15,687 bases of DNA from Tannerella sp. oral taxon 808 (GCA_002890585.1 MIQB01000050.1:1-15687), one strand, 5' to 3'. Positions 7,200-14,946 are shown, numbered from the stretch's first letter. A program made the numbers and translations. The notes: a model not told the origin generated them from the sequence alone.

Positions 7200-8666
7200 A
7201 TGAAGAAGGCTCAAGGCTGGATGTTTAAGATTCACCGATGGGTGGGCGCAGTCGTCGGACTGTTCTTTCTGATGTGGTGCTTGTCGGGGTTGGTGCTCGT
7301 CTACCACCCCTTCCCCAACGTGGACGAGCGCGACCTGCAAGCGCGCATGGAGCCACTGCCCGACTCCCTTCCCGCCGTCGACTCGGTAGCCAAGCGGCTG
7401 CCCGACGGCGCGGCAGCGAAGGTGCGGACGGTCACGGTGCGGCGCTTCCAGGGCCAAACGCTCTTCGACTTTGAGACGAAGGACACGACCTACACCCTCT
7501 GCGCCGACAGCACCGCGGTCCAGCGCCCCATCACCGCGGAGACCATCCGCAACGTGGCCCGCCGCTGGGTTGACGCCCCCATCGCGCGCATCGACACGCT
7601 CCACCGGCGTGAGCAGTGGATCATGTACTCCCGCTACTTAGACGAGATGCCCATCGCCAAGTGCTACTTCGACGATGCCGCGAGTCACGAGCTCTACATC
7701 TCCCTCCGCACGGGTGAGGTGCTCCAGTTCACCGACCGCAGCGGCCGCCTTTGGGCCTACGTCGGCGCCATCCCACACAAGTTCTACCTGCCCATCCTCC
7801 GCCGCGACAACGACGTCTGGATCCGCAGCCTGACCACCGGCGGCATCGTGGCGCTCATCGCCGCACTCACCGGTATCATCGTCGGCGTCATCATGCTCCG
7901 GCGCAACCGGAAGGCGCGGGGGAAGCTCGGCAGCCCCTATAAGAAGGTATGGCTACGGGCGCACCACGTCACCGGACTCACGTTCGGACTCGTGCTCGTC
8001 GGCTTCGCCTTCAGCGGCGCAATGGCTCTGCAACGCATCCCCGAATGGGTCATCCGCACGCACGGCGACTATCGCGTGTCGGACGCCAAGATGCGTGGCA
8101 AGGCGCTGCCCCTCTCGGCCTACGCGGACTATCGCGCCGTCCGGCGCATGCACCCCGAAGCGCGGCAGATCGTCTGGAATCACTTCCGCGACGTGCCCAT
8201 CTATGACGTGACGACCGACACGTCTACCTTCAGCCTCGATGCCTCCACGCCTGCACTCCGGCCGCTCCAGCTCAGCCCCGCCACGGTAGAGCAGGCCATC
8301 GGCGCACTCCACAAGGGCGAGCGCCTCACAGTCTCGCGCATCGATCGTTACGAAGAGTACTACATCTCGCGCTGGACGGCGTTGCCCCTCCCGGCCTACA
8401 AAGTGATGGTGGACAACGCCGACCGGAGCCGCTACTACGTCGATCCAGCCACGGGCAACTTCCGCTACCTCAACCGCGCGCGGATGGCCAAGAAGTGGGT
8501 CTTCAGCGGGCTGCACTATTTCAACATCCGTTGGCTCGTGGAGCACCCCAGGCTTTGGACCATCGCCATCTGGACGGCGGCCCTCGGCGGCGCCTTCGTC
8601 TCCCTCTCCGGCATGTGGATCAACCTCAAGCGCCTCCGCCGTAAACGCAAGAAGCGGAGAAGGTGA
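7200..8666 (+). CDS. PepSY-associated TM protein, putative inner-membrane reductase (XusC-like)
   Basis: A 488-residue membrane protein starting 15 bp after the lipoprotein gene. Four hydrophobic helices are visible: about 14-36, 211-233, 254-276 and 453-475, with large periplasmic loops between the first and second and between the third and fourth. Histidines stand at the family's helix ends: His12 (KIHRWVG), His36, His193 (AIPHKFY), His255-His256 (RAHHVTGLTFG) and His439 (SGLHYFNIRW). In related reductases such as FoxB these bind heme and reduce ferric siderophores in the periplasm. A very basic tail (RRKRKKRRR) should stay in the cytoplasm. Here the partner may be iron freed from a siderophore or cobalt in a corrinoid. 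A paralogue lies at 12687-14159. Confidence 0.85.
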   Translation: MKKAQGWMFKIHRWVGAVVGLFFLMWCLSGLVLVYHPFPNVDERDLQARMEPLPDSLPAVDSVAKRLPDGAAAKVRTVTVRRFQGQTLFDFETKDTTYTLCADSTAVQRPITAETIRNVARRWVDAPIARIDTLHRREQWIMYSRYLDEMPIAKCYFDDAASHELYISLRTGEVLQFTDRSGRLWAYVGAIPHKFYLPILRRDNDVWIRSLTTGGIVALIAALTGIIVGVIMLRRNRKARGKLGSPYKKVWLRAHHVTGLTFGLVLVGFAFSGAMALQRIPEWVIRTHGDYRVSDAKMRGKALPLSAYADYRAVRRMHPEARQIVWNHFRDVPIYDVTTDTSTFSLDASTPALRPLQLSPATVEQAIGALHKGERLTVSRIDRYEEYYISRWTALPLPAYKVMVDNADRSRYYVDPATGNFRYLNRARMAKKWVFSGLHYFNIRWLVEHPRLWTIAIWTAALGGAFVSLSGMWINLKRLRRKRKKRRR

Positions 8667-8747
8667 GGCCGTTTGACTACTCTGACTACTACTTATTGAC
8701 GTGAAGCAATTCATCCCCCCGATATTAGAAGGACTCCCCCACGACGG

Positions 8748-8870
8748 CTGCAAGCTATCTTGCACGGGGTCTGCAAGCAGGCTTGCACGGGGTCTGCAAG
8801 CAGGCTTGCACGATGGCTGCAAGCTGCCTTGCACGACGGCTGCAAGCTGCCTTGCACGACGGCTGCAAGC
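8748..8870. repeat. 23-bp tandem array upstream of the chelatase gene
   Basis: Units start at 8748, 8771, 8794, 8817 and 8840, with a partial one at 8863: an exact 23-bp period. Each complete unit carries one palindrome of the form TGCAAGCAGGCTTGCA (arms of 6-7 bp), and the linkers vary (ACGGGGTC, ACGATGGC or ACGACGGC). The array fills most of the 290-bp gap between the PepSY gene and the chelatase gene. No promoter of the TAnnTTTG type was seen in this gap. Confidence 0.9.
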
Positions 8871-8956
8871 CATTGGGGAAGGGGTCTCCCTCGGTGCAGG
8901 GAGATGGATTGCCCCACATCGAACTCACAGTTATTACCCCTAACTACTTATTCAAA

Positions 8957-9874
8957 ATGAAAACCTACTTCATCACCTTTCTACTAATGATTACCGCAAT
9001 CAGCTACGCGCACGACGGAGCAAACTTCCAAGCCTCCGACATGCTCAAGTCCATGCAACCGGGCGACAAGGCAGCCATCGTCATGGTCTACTTCGGATCC
9101 ACACACGACGACACGCGCGCCCTAACTATCGACGCGCTCACGAAGCAGATCCGCGACACCTTCCCCTCCCTCGAGGTGCGCGAGGCCTACACCTCACGCA
9201 TCGTCCGCCGCCGCCTCCACGAACGCGGCATCGACAAGCCCGCCCCGCCCGATGTCCTTAAGCAGCTCAAAGCCGAGGGCTTCACCCACCTCATCATCCA
9301 GTCGGCCAACATCATTGAAGGCGTGGAGATGGAGGCGCTCCGGCGCGAGGTGACTGCCGCGTCGGCCGACTTCAAGGAGGTGCGCATCGGCACTCCGCTG
9401 CTCTACATGCCGGAGGATTATACGGCCGTGATCCGTGCCCTCGCCCCTGCACCCGCTGCCGACGCCGCCGACGTTTGGGTCGGCCATGGCAGCTACGACC
9501 CCGCCACAGCGCAATACGCCATGCTCGGCTACATGCTCCGCGCCGAGGGTCACGCGCGCTGCTTCGTGACCACCGTAGAGGGCTACCCGACGTTTGACGA
9601 CCTCCGGGCGCAGCTCAAGCAGAGCGGCGTGAAGCGCGTCACCCTGCGCCCCTTCATGTTCGTCGCCGGCGATCACGCCAAAAACGACATCGCCACCACC
9701 ATGAAGCAGGCCCTCGAGAAGGAAGGCTACCGCGTCAGCGTGCTCATGGAAGGCCTCGGACAAAACGCCGCCATCCGCGCACGCTACATCGCCCACATCC
9801 GCTTCGTGCTGAATCACCGCATGACGGACATCCTCATGAAGAAGAAACATTACGAAACGAACGATCCGGACTGA
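8957..9874 (+). CDS. cbiK: Exported sirohydrochlorin cobaltochelatase-like protein (CbiK/IhtB-like)
   Basis: CbiK family chelatase, normally inserting Co2+ into sirohydrochlorin in anaerobic B12 synthesis. The 305-residue protein starts with a signal peptide (hydrophobic 4-16, ISYAHDG follows), so it should work in the periplasm. Catalytic signatures are present: VWVGHGS with His177, RPFMFVAGDHAKNDI with His240, and IIQSANIIEGVEME with Glu121 and Glu124 near the metal site; the two histidines are spaced nearly as in Salmonella CbiK. An in-frame ATG at 8783 is rejected because the extension only translates the 23-bp repeat. Desulfovibrio has a periplasmic CbiK, and P. gingivalis IhtB is a CbiK-like hemin-binding protein beside a TonB receptor. 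Heme or corrinoid demetallation, or metal scavenging, fits the neighbours better than B12 synthesis. Confidence 0.88.
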   Translation: MKTYFITFLLMITAISYAHDGANFQASDMLKSMQPGDKAAIVMVYFGSTHDDTRALTIDALTKQIRDTFPSLEVREAYTSRIVRRRLHERGIDKPAPPDVLKQLKAEGFTHLIIQSANIIEGVEMEALRREVTAASADFKEVRIGTPLLYMPEDYTAVIRALAPAPAADAADVWVGHGSYDPATAQYAMLGYMLRAEGHARCFVTTVEGYPTFDDLRAQLKQSGVKRVTLRPFMFVAGDHAKNDIATTMKQALEKEGYRVSVLMEGLGQNAAIRARYIAHIRFVLNHRMTDILMKKKHYETNDPD

Positions 9875-9993
9875 TCCTACATGTGCCGGGGACGCGCTGC
9901 GCGGATTCTTTTCCCTCTCTTTAGAATAACACTACACCACACACCCATCCGCCGCCGTCCCCGCGCACTTATGGAACGCATCGGATCTCCCCC

Positions 9994-10175
9994 CGCCGAC
10001 TCGATCGACGGGGCCATTCCAATTCGAAAAACGCCGTCGACTCGATCGACGAGGCCATTTCGATCGGAAAAACGCCGTCGACTCGATCGACGGGGCCATT
10101 TCGATCAGAAAAACGCCGTCGACTCAATCGACGAGGCCATTTCGATCAGAAAAACGCCGTCGACTGAATCGACGG
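9994..10175. repeat. 41-bp tandem array upstream of the second receptor
   Basis: Five units with GAC anchors at 9998, 10039, 10080, 10121 and 10162: an exact 41-bp period. Each has a palindrome, CGTCGA and TCGACG around ctcga (or a variant), and complete units also carry a second one, TTTC/GAAA around gatca or gatcg. The centres are about 20-21 bp apart (10043, 10064, 10084). The array occupies half of the 343-bp gap before the receptor gene. The rest of the gap (9875-9993) shows only a possible 11-bp stem, 9883-9893 with 9957-9968. Confidence 0.9.
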
Positions 10176-10217
10176 ATCATCACACAAACATTCATCACAC
10201 AAAACACTACACACACA

Positions 10218-12593
10218 ATGAAAACCCCTATTACCCTTCTCCTCGGCCTTGCCCTCTGCCCCATGCTTTACGCACAGGACAGCCAACCCAAACGGGAATA
10301 CACCAACTTCCAAGACACCACCTTCCAGCTCTCCGAAGTATCCATCACCGTACACCGCCAGCGGCCGATGTCGATCACGAAGCTCGGCGTGCCCAACGCT
10401 TACGTGCCCATTTCAGGCTCCGTCATCCCCACCACCATGCTTGTCGAGCGCGGCATCGTCAACCTGCAAGACGCCGTCAAATTCATGCCCGGCACCCGCA
10501 TGCGCACCACCTACGGCGCCTACCAGCAGTTCCAAGTGCGCGGCTTCGACCACACCCCGATCATGATCGACGGCGTACGCGACGAGCGCACCTCCATCAA
10601 CAACTCCGCGCCAATGGGCGACTTGGCCTCCGTCGAGCGCATCGAGCTGCTCAAAGGCCCCGCCTCCGTGCTCTACGGCCACTCCACCGTAGGCGGCATC
10701 CTCAACATCATCCGTAAGGCACCCACCGCCCGGACCACCATCAACACGCGCCTCAGCTACGGCTCTTGGAACGACCGCCGCGCTACGATCGACCTCGGCG
10801 GACGCCTCGTCGGGCCATTCAACTACCGCGCCGTCGTCAACTGGCAAGACATGGAGGGATACCGCTACGTCAACAATCGCCGCTTCTCCGGCTACGCCGC
10901 CATCGGTGCCCGTTGGGAAAACCAAGAGTTAGACATCCGCGGAGGCTTCAACCGCGACCGCTACGGCACGGAGATCGGTCTTCCTCCCCTCATGGCCGAT
11001 GACATCTTCAATGCCGACGGCACACCCTACCTCTCCAAGGGCCAAAGCCAATCGGGCATCAATCCCCGCTGGCGCTACAACAACGAGTCAGACTTCATGC
11101 TGCACCACGGCACGAACGTGATGGCGAAGTACAACTACCGCTTCTCGCCCGCCTTCAAGCTCGAGAACCGACTGGCCTACACCTACGACAACATCGACTA
11201 CTTCAGCACCGAAGAGCTCAGCTACCCCACCAGCGACAATCCCATCTACAAGCATTACTACATGAGCAAAGGCAAGAAGAAGTTCATCGATCTCGACACC
11301 GTGCAACTGACCTACCCGCTGCGATTCGCCTACACCGTGCACACCATCAACGAGCAGATCGAGGCCTCCGGGCGCATCACCTTCGGCAACGGCATGAAGT
11401 ACAACTACCTCGCCGGCTACAACTACGTCTACTTCTTCCGCAACACTTACCGCGGTTACGGCGGCGGCTACAAACTCTCCGAACTGATCGAGGGCCCGGG
11501 GCTGTACTCCAAGGTGGCCGTCCACAATCCCCACAGCATGGGCTACATGGATCCCTATTTCAGCGCCGGGACCGCCACGCGCAACTACACCCACGGCCTC
11601 TACCTGCAAAACCTCTTCGAGCTCTCTGACAAATTCAAGGTCATGCTCTCCGGCCGCTTCGACCAGTTCATCTTCAAGACGGCCACAGCTAAGATCAACC
11701 GCCTCAAGACGCGCGAATACTCCGATCTGCCCGACTTCGACAAGACGTCCACCTCGGCCCTCACCTACCGCATCGGCGCCGTCTACCTGCCCACGCCGAG
11801 CCTCTCCGTCTACGGCTCGTTCGCCAACTTCTTCCAGCCCTACCGCAACATCGTGAACACCGCCACCACGGTCTACATCGGCGCCGACGGCAAACGCTTC
11901 TATCCCACCTCGGGCGAGGAGGCCTTCAAAGCGCAGAAGGGTTACCAAGGCGAGATCGGCGCACGCTACAACCTCACCTCGCGCCTCCAAGCCACGGCCA
12001 GCTTCTTCTACATCCGCCGCGAAAACGAGAACAAGACGCTCAACAGCCGCTACGTCGATCCTACCGACGGAAAGACGAAGAGTGTAGTCGGTCAGGTGGC
12101 CGGATCAGACTCTAAGGGGCTCGAGGTGGAAGTGGCTTACACGCCCATCGCCAACCTCTCGCTGCTGGCAGGCTACGGCTACACCGACGCCCGCATCCGT
12201 AAGTTCAGCTTCAGCCCCGAACGCCTGATCGACGACGGATTCATGGACAGGGGAATCAAAATGCAGGACGGCATGCGCCTGGCCGGCATCCCCATGAACA
12301 CGTTCTACTTCGCAGCCAGCTACAAATTCACCCGCGGCCCGCTCCAAGGCCTCGGGCTGAACGCCACCGCCACTTATATGGATAACGTCTACCGCGACCT
12401 GAACAAGACCCTCATCTATCCCGCTTATTGGGACACCGACCTCGGCCTCTCCTATCGTCTGAAGAATGGCATCCGCCTGCAAGTGAACGTCAATAATGTG
12501 CTCGACGACGACAAGTACACCCAGTCGCTCGGCACACAGATCGTGCCGCGCACCCCGCGCAATTACCTGTTCACCATCGGGTACAGCCTGTAA
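10218..12593 (+). CDS. TonB-dependent siderophore-type receptor
   Basis: Outer-membrane receptor of 791 residues. Signal peptide 1-19 (cut before QDS). Unlike the receptor at 3494, it has no carboxypeptidase-regulatory-like domain: a short linker with the possible TonB box LSEVSITV (38-45) leads straight to the plug (about 52-170), which contains FQVRGFDHTPIMIDGVR and VERIELLKGPASVLYGHSTVGGILNII in sequence. The barrel runs to the end, closing with NYLFTIGYSL. This layout is that of the FhuA/ferric-siderophore receptor subfamily. It sits between the chelatase and a PepSY gene, so a ferric siderophore, heme or another metal-tetrapyrrole is likely; the sequence does not decide. No riboswitch precedes it; a 41-bp repeat array does. 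Confidence 0.92.
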   Translation: MKTPITLLLGLALCPMLYAQDSQPKREYTNFQDTTFQLSEVSITVHRQRPMSITKLGVPNAYVPISGSVIPTTMLVERGIVNLQDAVKFMPGTRMRTTYGAYQQFQVRGFDHTPIMIDGVRDERTSINNSAPMGDLASVERIELLKGPASVLYGHSTVGGILNIIRKAPTARTTINTRLSYGSWNDRRATIDLGGRLVGPFNYRAVVNWQDMEGYRYVNNRRFSGYAAIGARWENQELDIRGGFNRDRYGTEIGLPPLMADDIFNADGTPYLSKGQSQSGINPRWRYNNESDFMLHHGTNVMAKYNYRFSPAFKLENRLAYTYDNIDYFSTEELSYPTSDNPIYKHYYMSKGKKKFIDLDTVQLTYPLRFAYTVHTINEQIEASGRITFGNGMKYNYLAGYNYVYFFRNTYRGYGGGYKLSELIEGPGLYSKVAVHNPHSMGYMDPYFSAGTATRNYTHGLYLQNLFELSDKFKVMLSGRFDQFIFKTATAKINRLKTREYSDLPDFDKTSTSALTYRIGAVYLPTPSLSVYGSFANFFQPYRNIVNTATTVYIGADGKRFYPTSGEEAFKAQKGYQGEIGARYNLTSRLQATASFFYIRRENENKTLNSRYVDPTDGKTKSVVGQVAGSDSKGLEVEVAYTPIANLSLLAGYGYTDARIRKFSFSPERLIDDGFMDRGIKMQDGMRLAGIPMNTFYFAASYKFTRGPLQGLGLNATATYMDNVYRDLNKTLIYPAYWDTDLGLSYRLKNGIRLQVNVNNVLDDDKYTQSLGTQIVPRTPRNYLFTIGYSL

Positions 12594-12620
12594 TTCCTCA
12601 TCATCGTTACAATGAACTTC

Positions 12621-12648
12621 GTAGGGGCGAAAGATTTTTCGCCCCTAC
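12621..12648. repeat. Perfect 12-bp hairpin between receptor and PepSY genes
   Basis: GTAGGGGCGAAA (12621-12632) and TTTCGCCCCTAC (12637-12648) form a perfect stem with a 4-nt loop. No U-tract follows on either strand, so it is more likely a REP-like hairpin or an mRNA-stability element than a strong terminator. The same CGCCCCTAC word appears at 3051-3059, and GTAGGGGC recurs at 1831, 15275 and 15589. Confidence 0.75.
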
Positions 12649-12686
12649 ATGTATCCAGCCACTTTTAGATTTTAGTTCCGAAGTCT

Positions 12687-14159
12687 ATGTTCACCCGTTT
12701 CATGTTCACCCTGCACCGCATCACGGGCACGTTGCTCAGCCTCTTCTTCGTCGTATGGTTCGTCTCCGGGATGGTGATGATGTATCACGGCTTCCCCCGT
12801 GTCGACGACGACAAACGAGCCGCCCGACTCGAGCCCTTAGACACCGCCGGCCTGCCCTCCATCGCCGAGCTACGCCGCCGCCTGCCTGACTCCATCCGCC
12901 ACATCGACGAGCTCTCCGTCAGCCGCATGCTCGGACAGACGGTCTTCGAGGTGCGCGCCGGCGAAGAGACGCTCCGCTTCCCGGCCGATAGTACCCAGTC
13001 GCTGCCCGAGATCGACGCCGCCTACCTCCGCCGCGTGGCCGCCCTGTGGTGCGACGCCCCCCTTGTCCGCATCGACACCCTCCGCGACCTCGACCAGTGG
13101 ATCCCCTTCGGCTCGCTGCGCGAGGAGCTCCCCATCCTCCGCTACGTCGATGCCAGCGGCACGCAGCTCTATGTCGCCCCACGCACCGGCAAAGTCCTTC
13201 AGCGCACCACCCGCAGCCAGCGCGTCTGGGCGTGGCTCGGGCCCATCCCGCACTGGGTCTACTTCACTCGCCTGCGCCAAGACGTCGAGCTGTGGAGCCG
13301 CACCGTCATTTGGCTCTCTGGCATCGGTTGCATCATGGTCATCGCCGGGCTCTACGTCGGCATCTATACCACCGTTCAAGCACGCCGCCGCCGGAAGAAA
13401 CGGTTCATCCCCTACAAGAAGCGGTGGTATTACTGGCATCATCTCACCGGGCTCGTCTTCGGACTCGTCACCCTCACGTGGGCCTTCAGCGGCATGATGT
13501 CGCTGGCCGATCCGCCCGAGTGGTTCATCCCGCAGCATACGCCCTCCGCCACCCGCGACACGATGGACGCCCTCGCGCCGCGCCCTGAGGCGTACCCCAC
13601 GGATTACCGCCGGCTCATCGCCCACTCCGGACACACCGTCACGCAGATCCGCTGGACGCACTTTTTCGGCCTCCCCACCTACGAATTGCGCCTGCAAGCC
13701 TTCGACGACCCGCAGACGATCGACGCCGCCACGCTCCGCCCGCTTGCCTTGACCTGCGCGCAAGTGACCAGCGCCATACGCCGCATCCACGGCCCCCGCG
13801 CCCAGCTCAGCACCGAGCTAATGACCGACTATGACACGTATTACCTCGACCGCCGGCGCCGCCTCGAGCTGCCCGTCTGGCGCGTCCGCGTGGCCGATGC
13901 CGACCACACCACGTATTACATCAGCCCCACCAACGGCCGCCTGCGCGAGTACAGCGACCACCGCCGCGCGGGCTACTGGATGTATAATGGCCTACACAGC
14001 CTGCGGTTCCGCTTCCTCGCCGAGCGCCCTGCGCTCTGGTCGGTCGTCATGTGGGTGCTCCTGCTCGGCGGTACGGCCGTCTCCGTCAGCGGCTTCGTGC
14101 TCGGGCTGCGCTACCTCAGCCGCCTCTTCCGCCGCAGGCCGCATACCAAAGGGCGATGA
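12687..14159 (+). CDS. PepSY-associated TM protein, second copy
   Basis: A 490-residue paralogue of the protein at 7200-8666, sharing its full layout. Helices lie at about 11-33, 207-229, 253-275 and 452-474. The histidines are kept: His10 (TLHRITG), His34 (MYHGFPRVD), His189 (GPIPHWVYF), His251-His252 (YWHHLTGLVFG) and His437 (NGLHSLRFRF). The motif FSGMMSLADPPEWF matches FSGAMALQRIPEWV of the first copy. It most likely passes electrons across the inner membrane to the cargo of the receptor just upstream, from which it is separated by 93 bp and a hairpin. ATG at 12687 is used; Met6 is an alternative start. The tail is basic. Specific function is inferred. Confidence 0.85.
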   Translation: MFTRFMFTLHRITGTLLSLFFVVWFVSGMVMMYHGFPRVDDDKRAARLEPLDTAGLPSIAELRRRLPDSIRHIDELSVSRMLGQTVFEVRAGEETLRFPADSTQSLPEIDAAYLRRVAALWCDAPLVRIDTLRDLDQWIPFGSLREELPILRYVDASGTQLYVAPRTGKVLQRTTRSQRVWAWLGPIPHWVYFTRLRQDVELWSRTVIWLSGIGCIMVIAGLYVGIYTTVQARRRRKKRFIPYKKRWYYWHHLTGLVFGLVTLTWAFSGMMSLADPPEWFIPQHTPSATRDTMDALAPRPEAYPTDYRRLIAHSGHTVTQIRWTHFFGLPTYELRLQAFDDPQTIDAATLRPLALTCAQVTSAIRRIHGPRAQLSTELMTDYDTYYLDRRRRLELPVWRVRVADADHTTYYISPTNGRLREYSDHRRAGYWMYNGLHSLRFRFLAERPALWSVVMWVLLLGGTAVSVSGFVLGLRYLSRLFRRRPHTKGR

Positions 14160-14313
14160 TTAATGGTCAATGGTTAATTACTAATGATTAATGGTTATGG
14201 GCAGGAGCGAGGTGTTCCGGGGGCAATGATTAATTATTAATGATCAATGGTTATCGGAGCGGGGCATTCCGAGGAGGGGGGGTAATCATTGATAATTGAT
14301 AATTAATCATTGA
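14160..14313. repeat. AT-rich TAATGATTAATGG repeats
   Basis: Two degenerate units of about 60 bp (14160-14224 and 14225-14281) pair an AT-rich stretch (ATGATTAATGGTTAT or a variant) with a GC-rich stretch (GGAGCGGGGCATTCC or a variant). A further AT-rich copy in inverted orientation follows at 14283-14313. No gene is seen. Confidence 0.7.
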
Positions 14314-14320
14314 CCAAGCT

Positions 14321-14552
14321 TTCCGGGGTTTCGCCCCGCCCAAACCCGGGGTTTCGCCCCGGGCTATCGTCCGGCGGCCCGGGGTTTCGCCCCGCCCGGG
14401 GTTTCCCCCTGGGCTATCGTCCGGCGGTCCTACAGGCCGCACCGGGTACACAATCATCCGTATAGGGTTTGCCCCGCCTAGGGTTTCGCCCTGGGCTATC
14501 GTCCGGCGGCCCTACAGGCCGCACCGGGTACACAATCATCCGCATAGGGTTG
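14321..14552. repeat. GC-rich dispersed repeats with an 82-bp tandem duplication
   Basis: Several copies of CCCGGGGTTTCGCCCC lead into two near-identical 60-bp segments, 14411-14470 and 14493-14552, offset by 82 bp. Each contains GGGCTATCGTCCGGCGG, CTACAGGCCGCACC and GGGTACACAATCATCCG. A partial copy lies at 14361-14379. Reverse-oriented pieces of the same family recur near 15198-15230 and 15483-15540. Reading frames across this zone are artefacts of the repeats. Confidence 0.8.
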
Positions 14553-14565
14553 CCCTGGGCGGATC

Positions 14566-14597
14566 AGACCACCGAGCACGTTGCTGTTCGGTGGTCT
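14566..14597 (+). terminator. Possible intrinsic terminator
   Basis: AGACCACCGA (14566-14575) pairs perfectly with TCGGTGGTCT (14588-14597) around a 12-nt loop, followed by TGTTGTATG. The T-rich tail is poor. It lies about 400 bp past the last plus-strand gene and could end read-through from it. Confidence 0.45.
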
Positions 14598-14647
14598 TGT
14601 TGTATGCGCGCTAATACACCCATTAGCTCATATGGCTATCAGCCATA

Positions 14648-14831
14648 TGGCTTAGATGGGTCGGCCCATATAGCTTAGATGGGTCGGCCCATGTAGCTTA
14701 GGTGGGTCGAACCATGTAGCTTAGATGGGTCGGCCCATGTAGCTTAGATGGGTCGGCCCATGTAGCTTAGGTGGGTCGGCCCACGTAGCTTAGGTGGGTC
14801 GGCCCACATAGCTTAGGTGGGTCGAGTCACA
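14648..14831. repeat. 23-bp tandem array, eight units
   Basis: Eight contiguous units start at 14648, 14671, 14694, 14717, 14740, 14763, 14786 and 14809, consensus TAGCTTAGATGGGTCGGCCC plus ATG. Most carry the small palindrome ATGGG-tcgg-CCCAT; in units 6 and 7 an A-to-G change in the left arm is matched by a T-to-C change in the right arm (GTGGG/CCCAC). The same 23-bp period, with a different sequence, is seen at 8748. It ends about 125 bp from the terminator of the tRNA gene. Confidence 0.92.
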
Positions 14832-14946
14832 TGGGTTAGTGGGTGTGTATGGCAGCTTGCTACCCTTGACTGTGTATAGTGGATGAAGCACAGACGCACA
14901 GCCTGCAGTGCGGCCGGCTGATGGCGTAAGGCGTGACGGGCGGGGC

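Noticed and set aside
8783..8956. N-terminal extension of the chelatase gene to an upstream ATG
   Set aside because: The extension translates the 23-bp repeat. The ATG at 8957 gives a clean signal peptide and the expected family length plus signal.
9892..9922. Terminator after the chelatase gene (CGCGCTGCGCG then a pyrimidine run)
   Set aside because: The stem is only 4-5 bp with almost no loop, and the run is broken by C residues.
9881..10717. A 278-residue plus-strand reading frame
   Set aside because: Its first part is the 41-bp array read through and its second part is the out-of-frame start of the receptor gene at 10218. No recognisable domain.
11088..11990. Long minus-strand frame opposite the second receptor, and similar ones at 4910-5743, 7953-8873 and 12870-13790
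   Set aside because: Low-complexity Val/Ala/Gly/Asp-rich products opposite well-supported genes; they are a by-product of GC-rich codon use.
14251..14678. Small reading frames in the GC-rich repeats
   Set aside because: They follow the 82-bp tandem unit and the CCCGGGG repeats in both orientations; no ribosome-binding context or domain.
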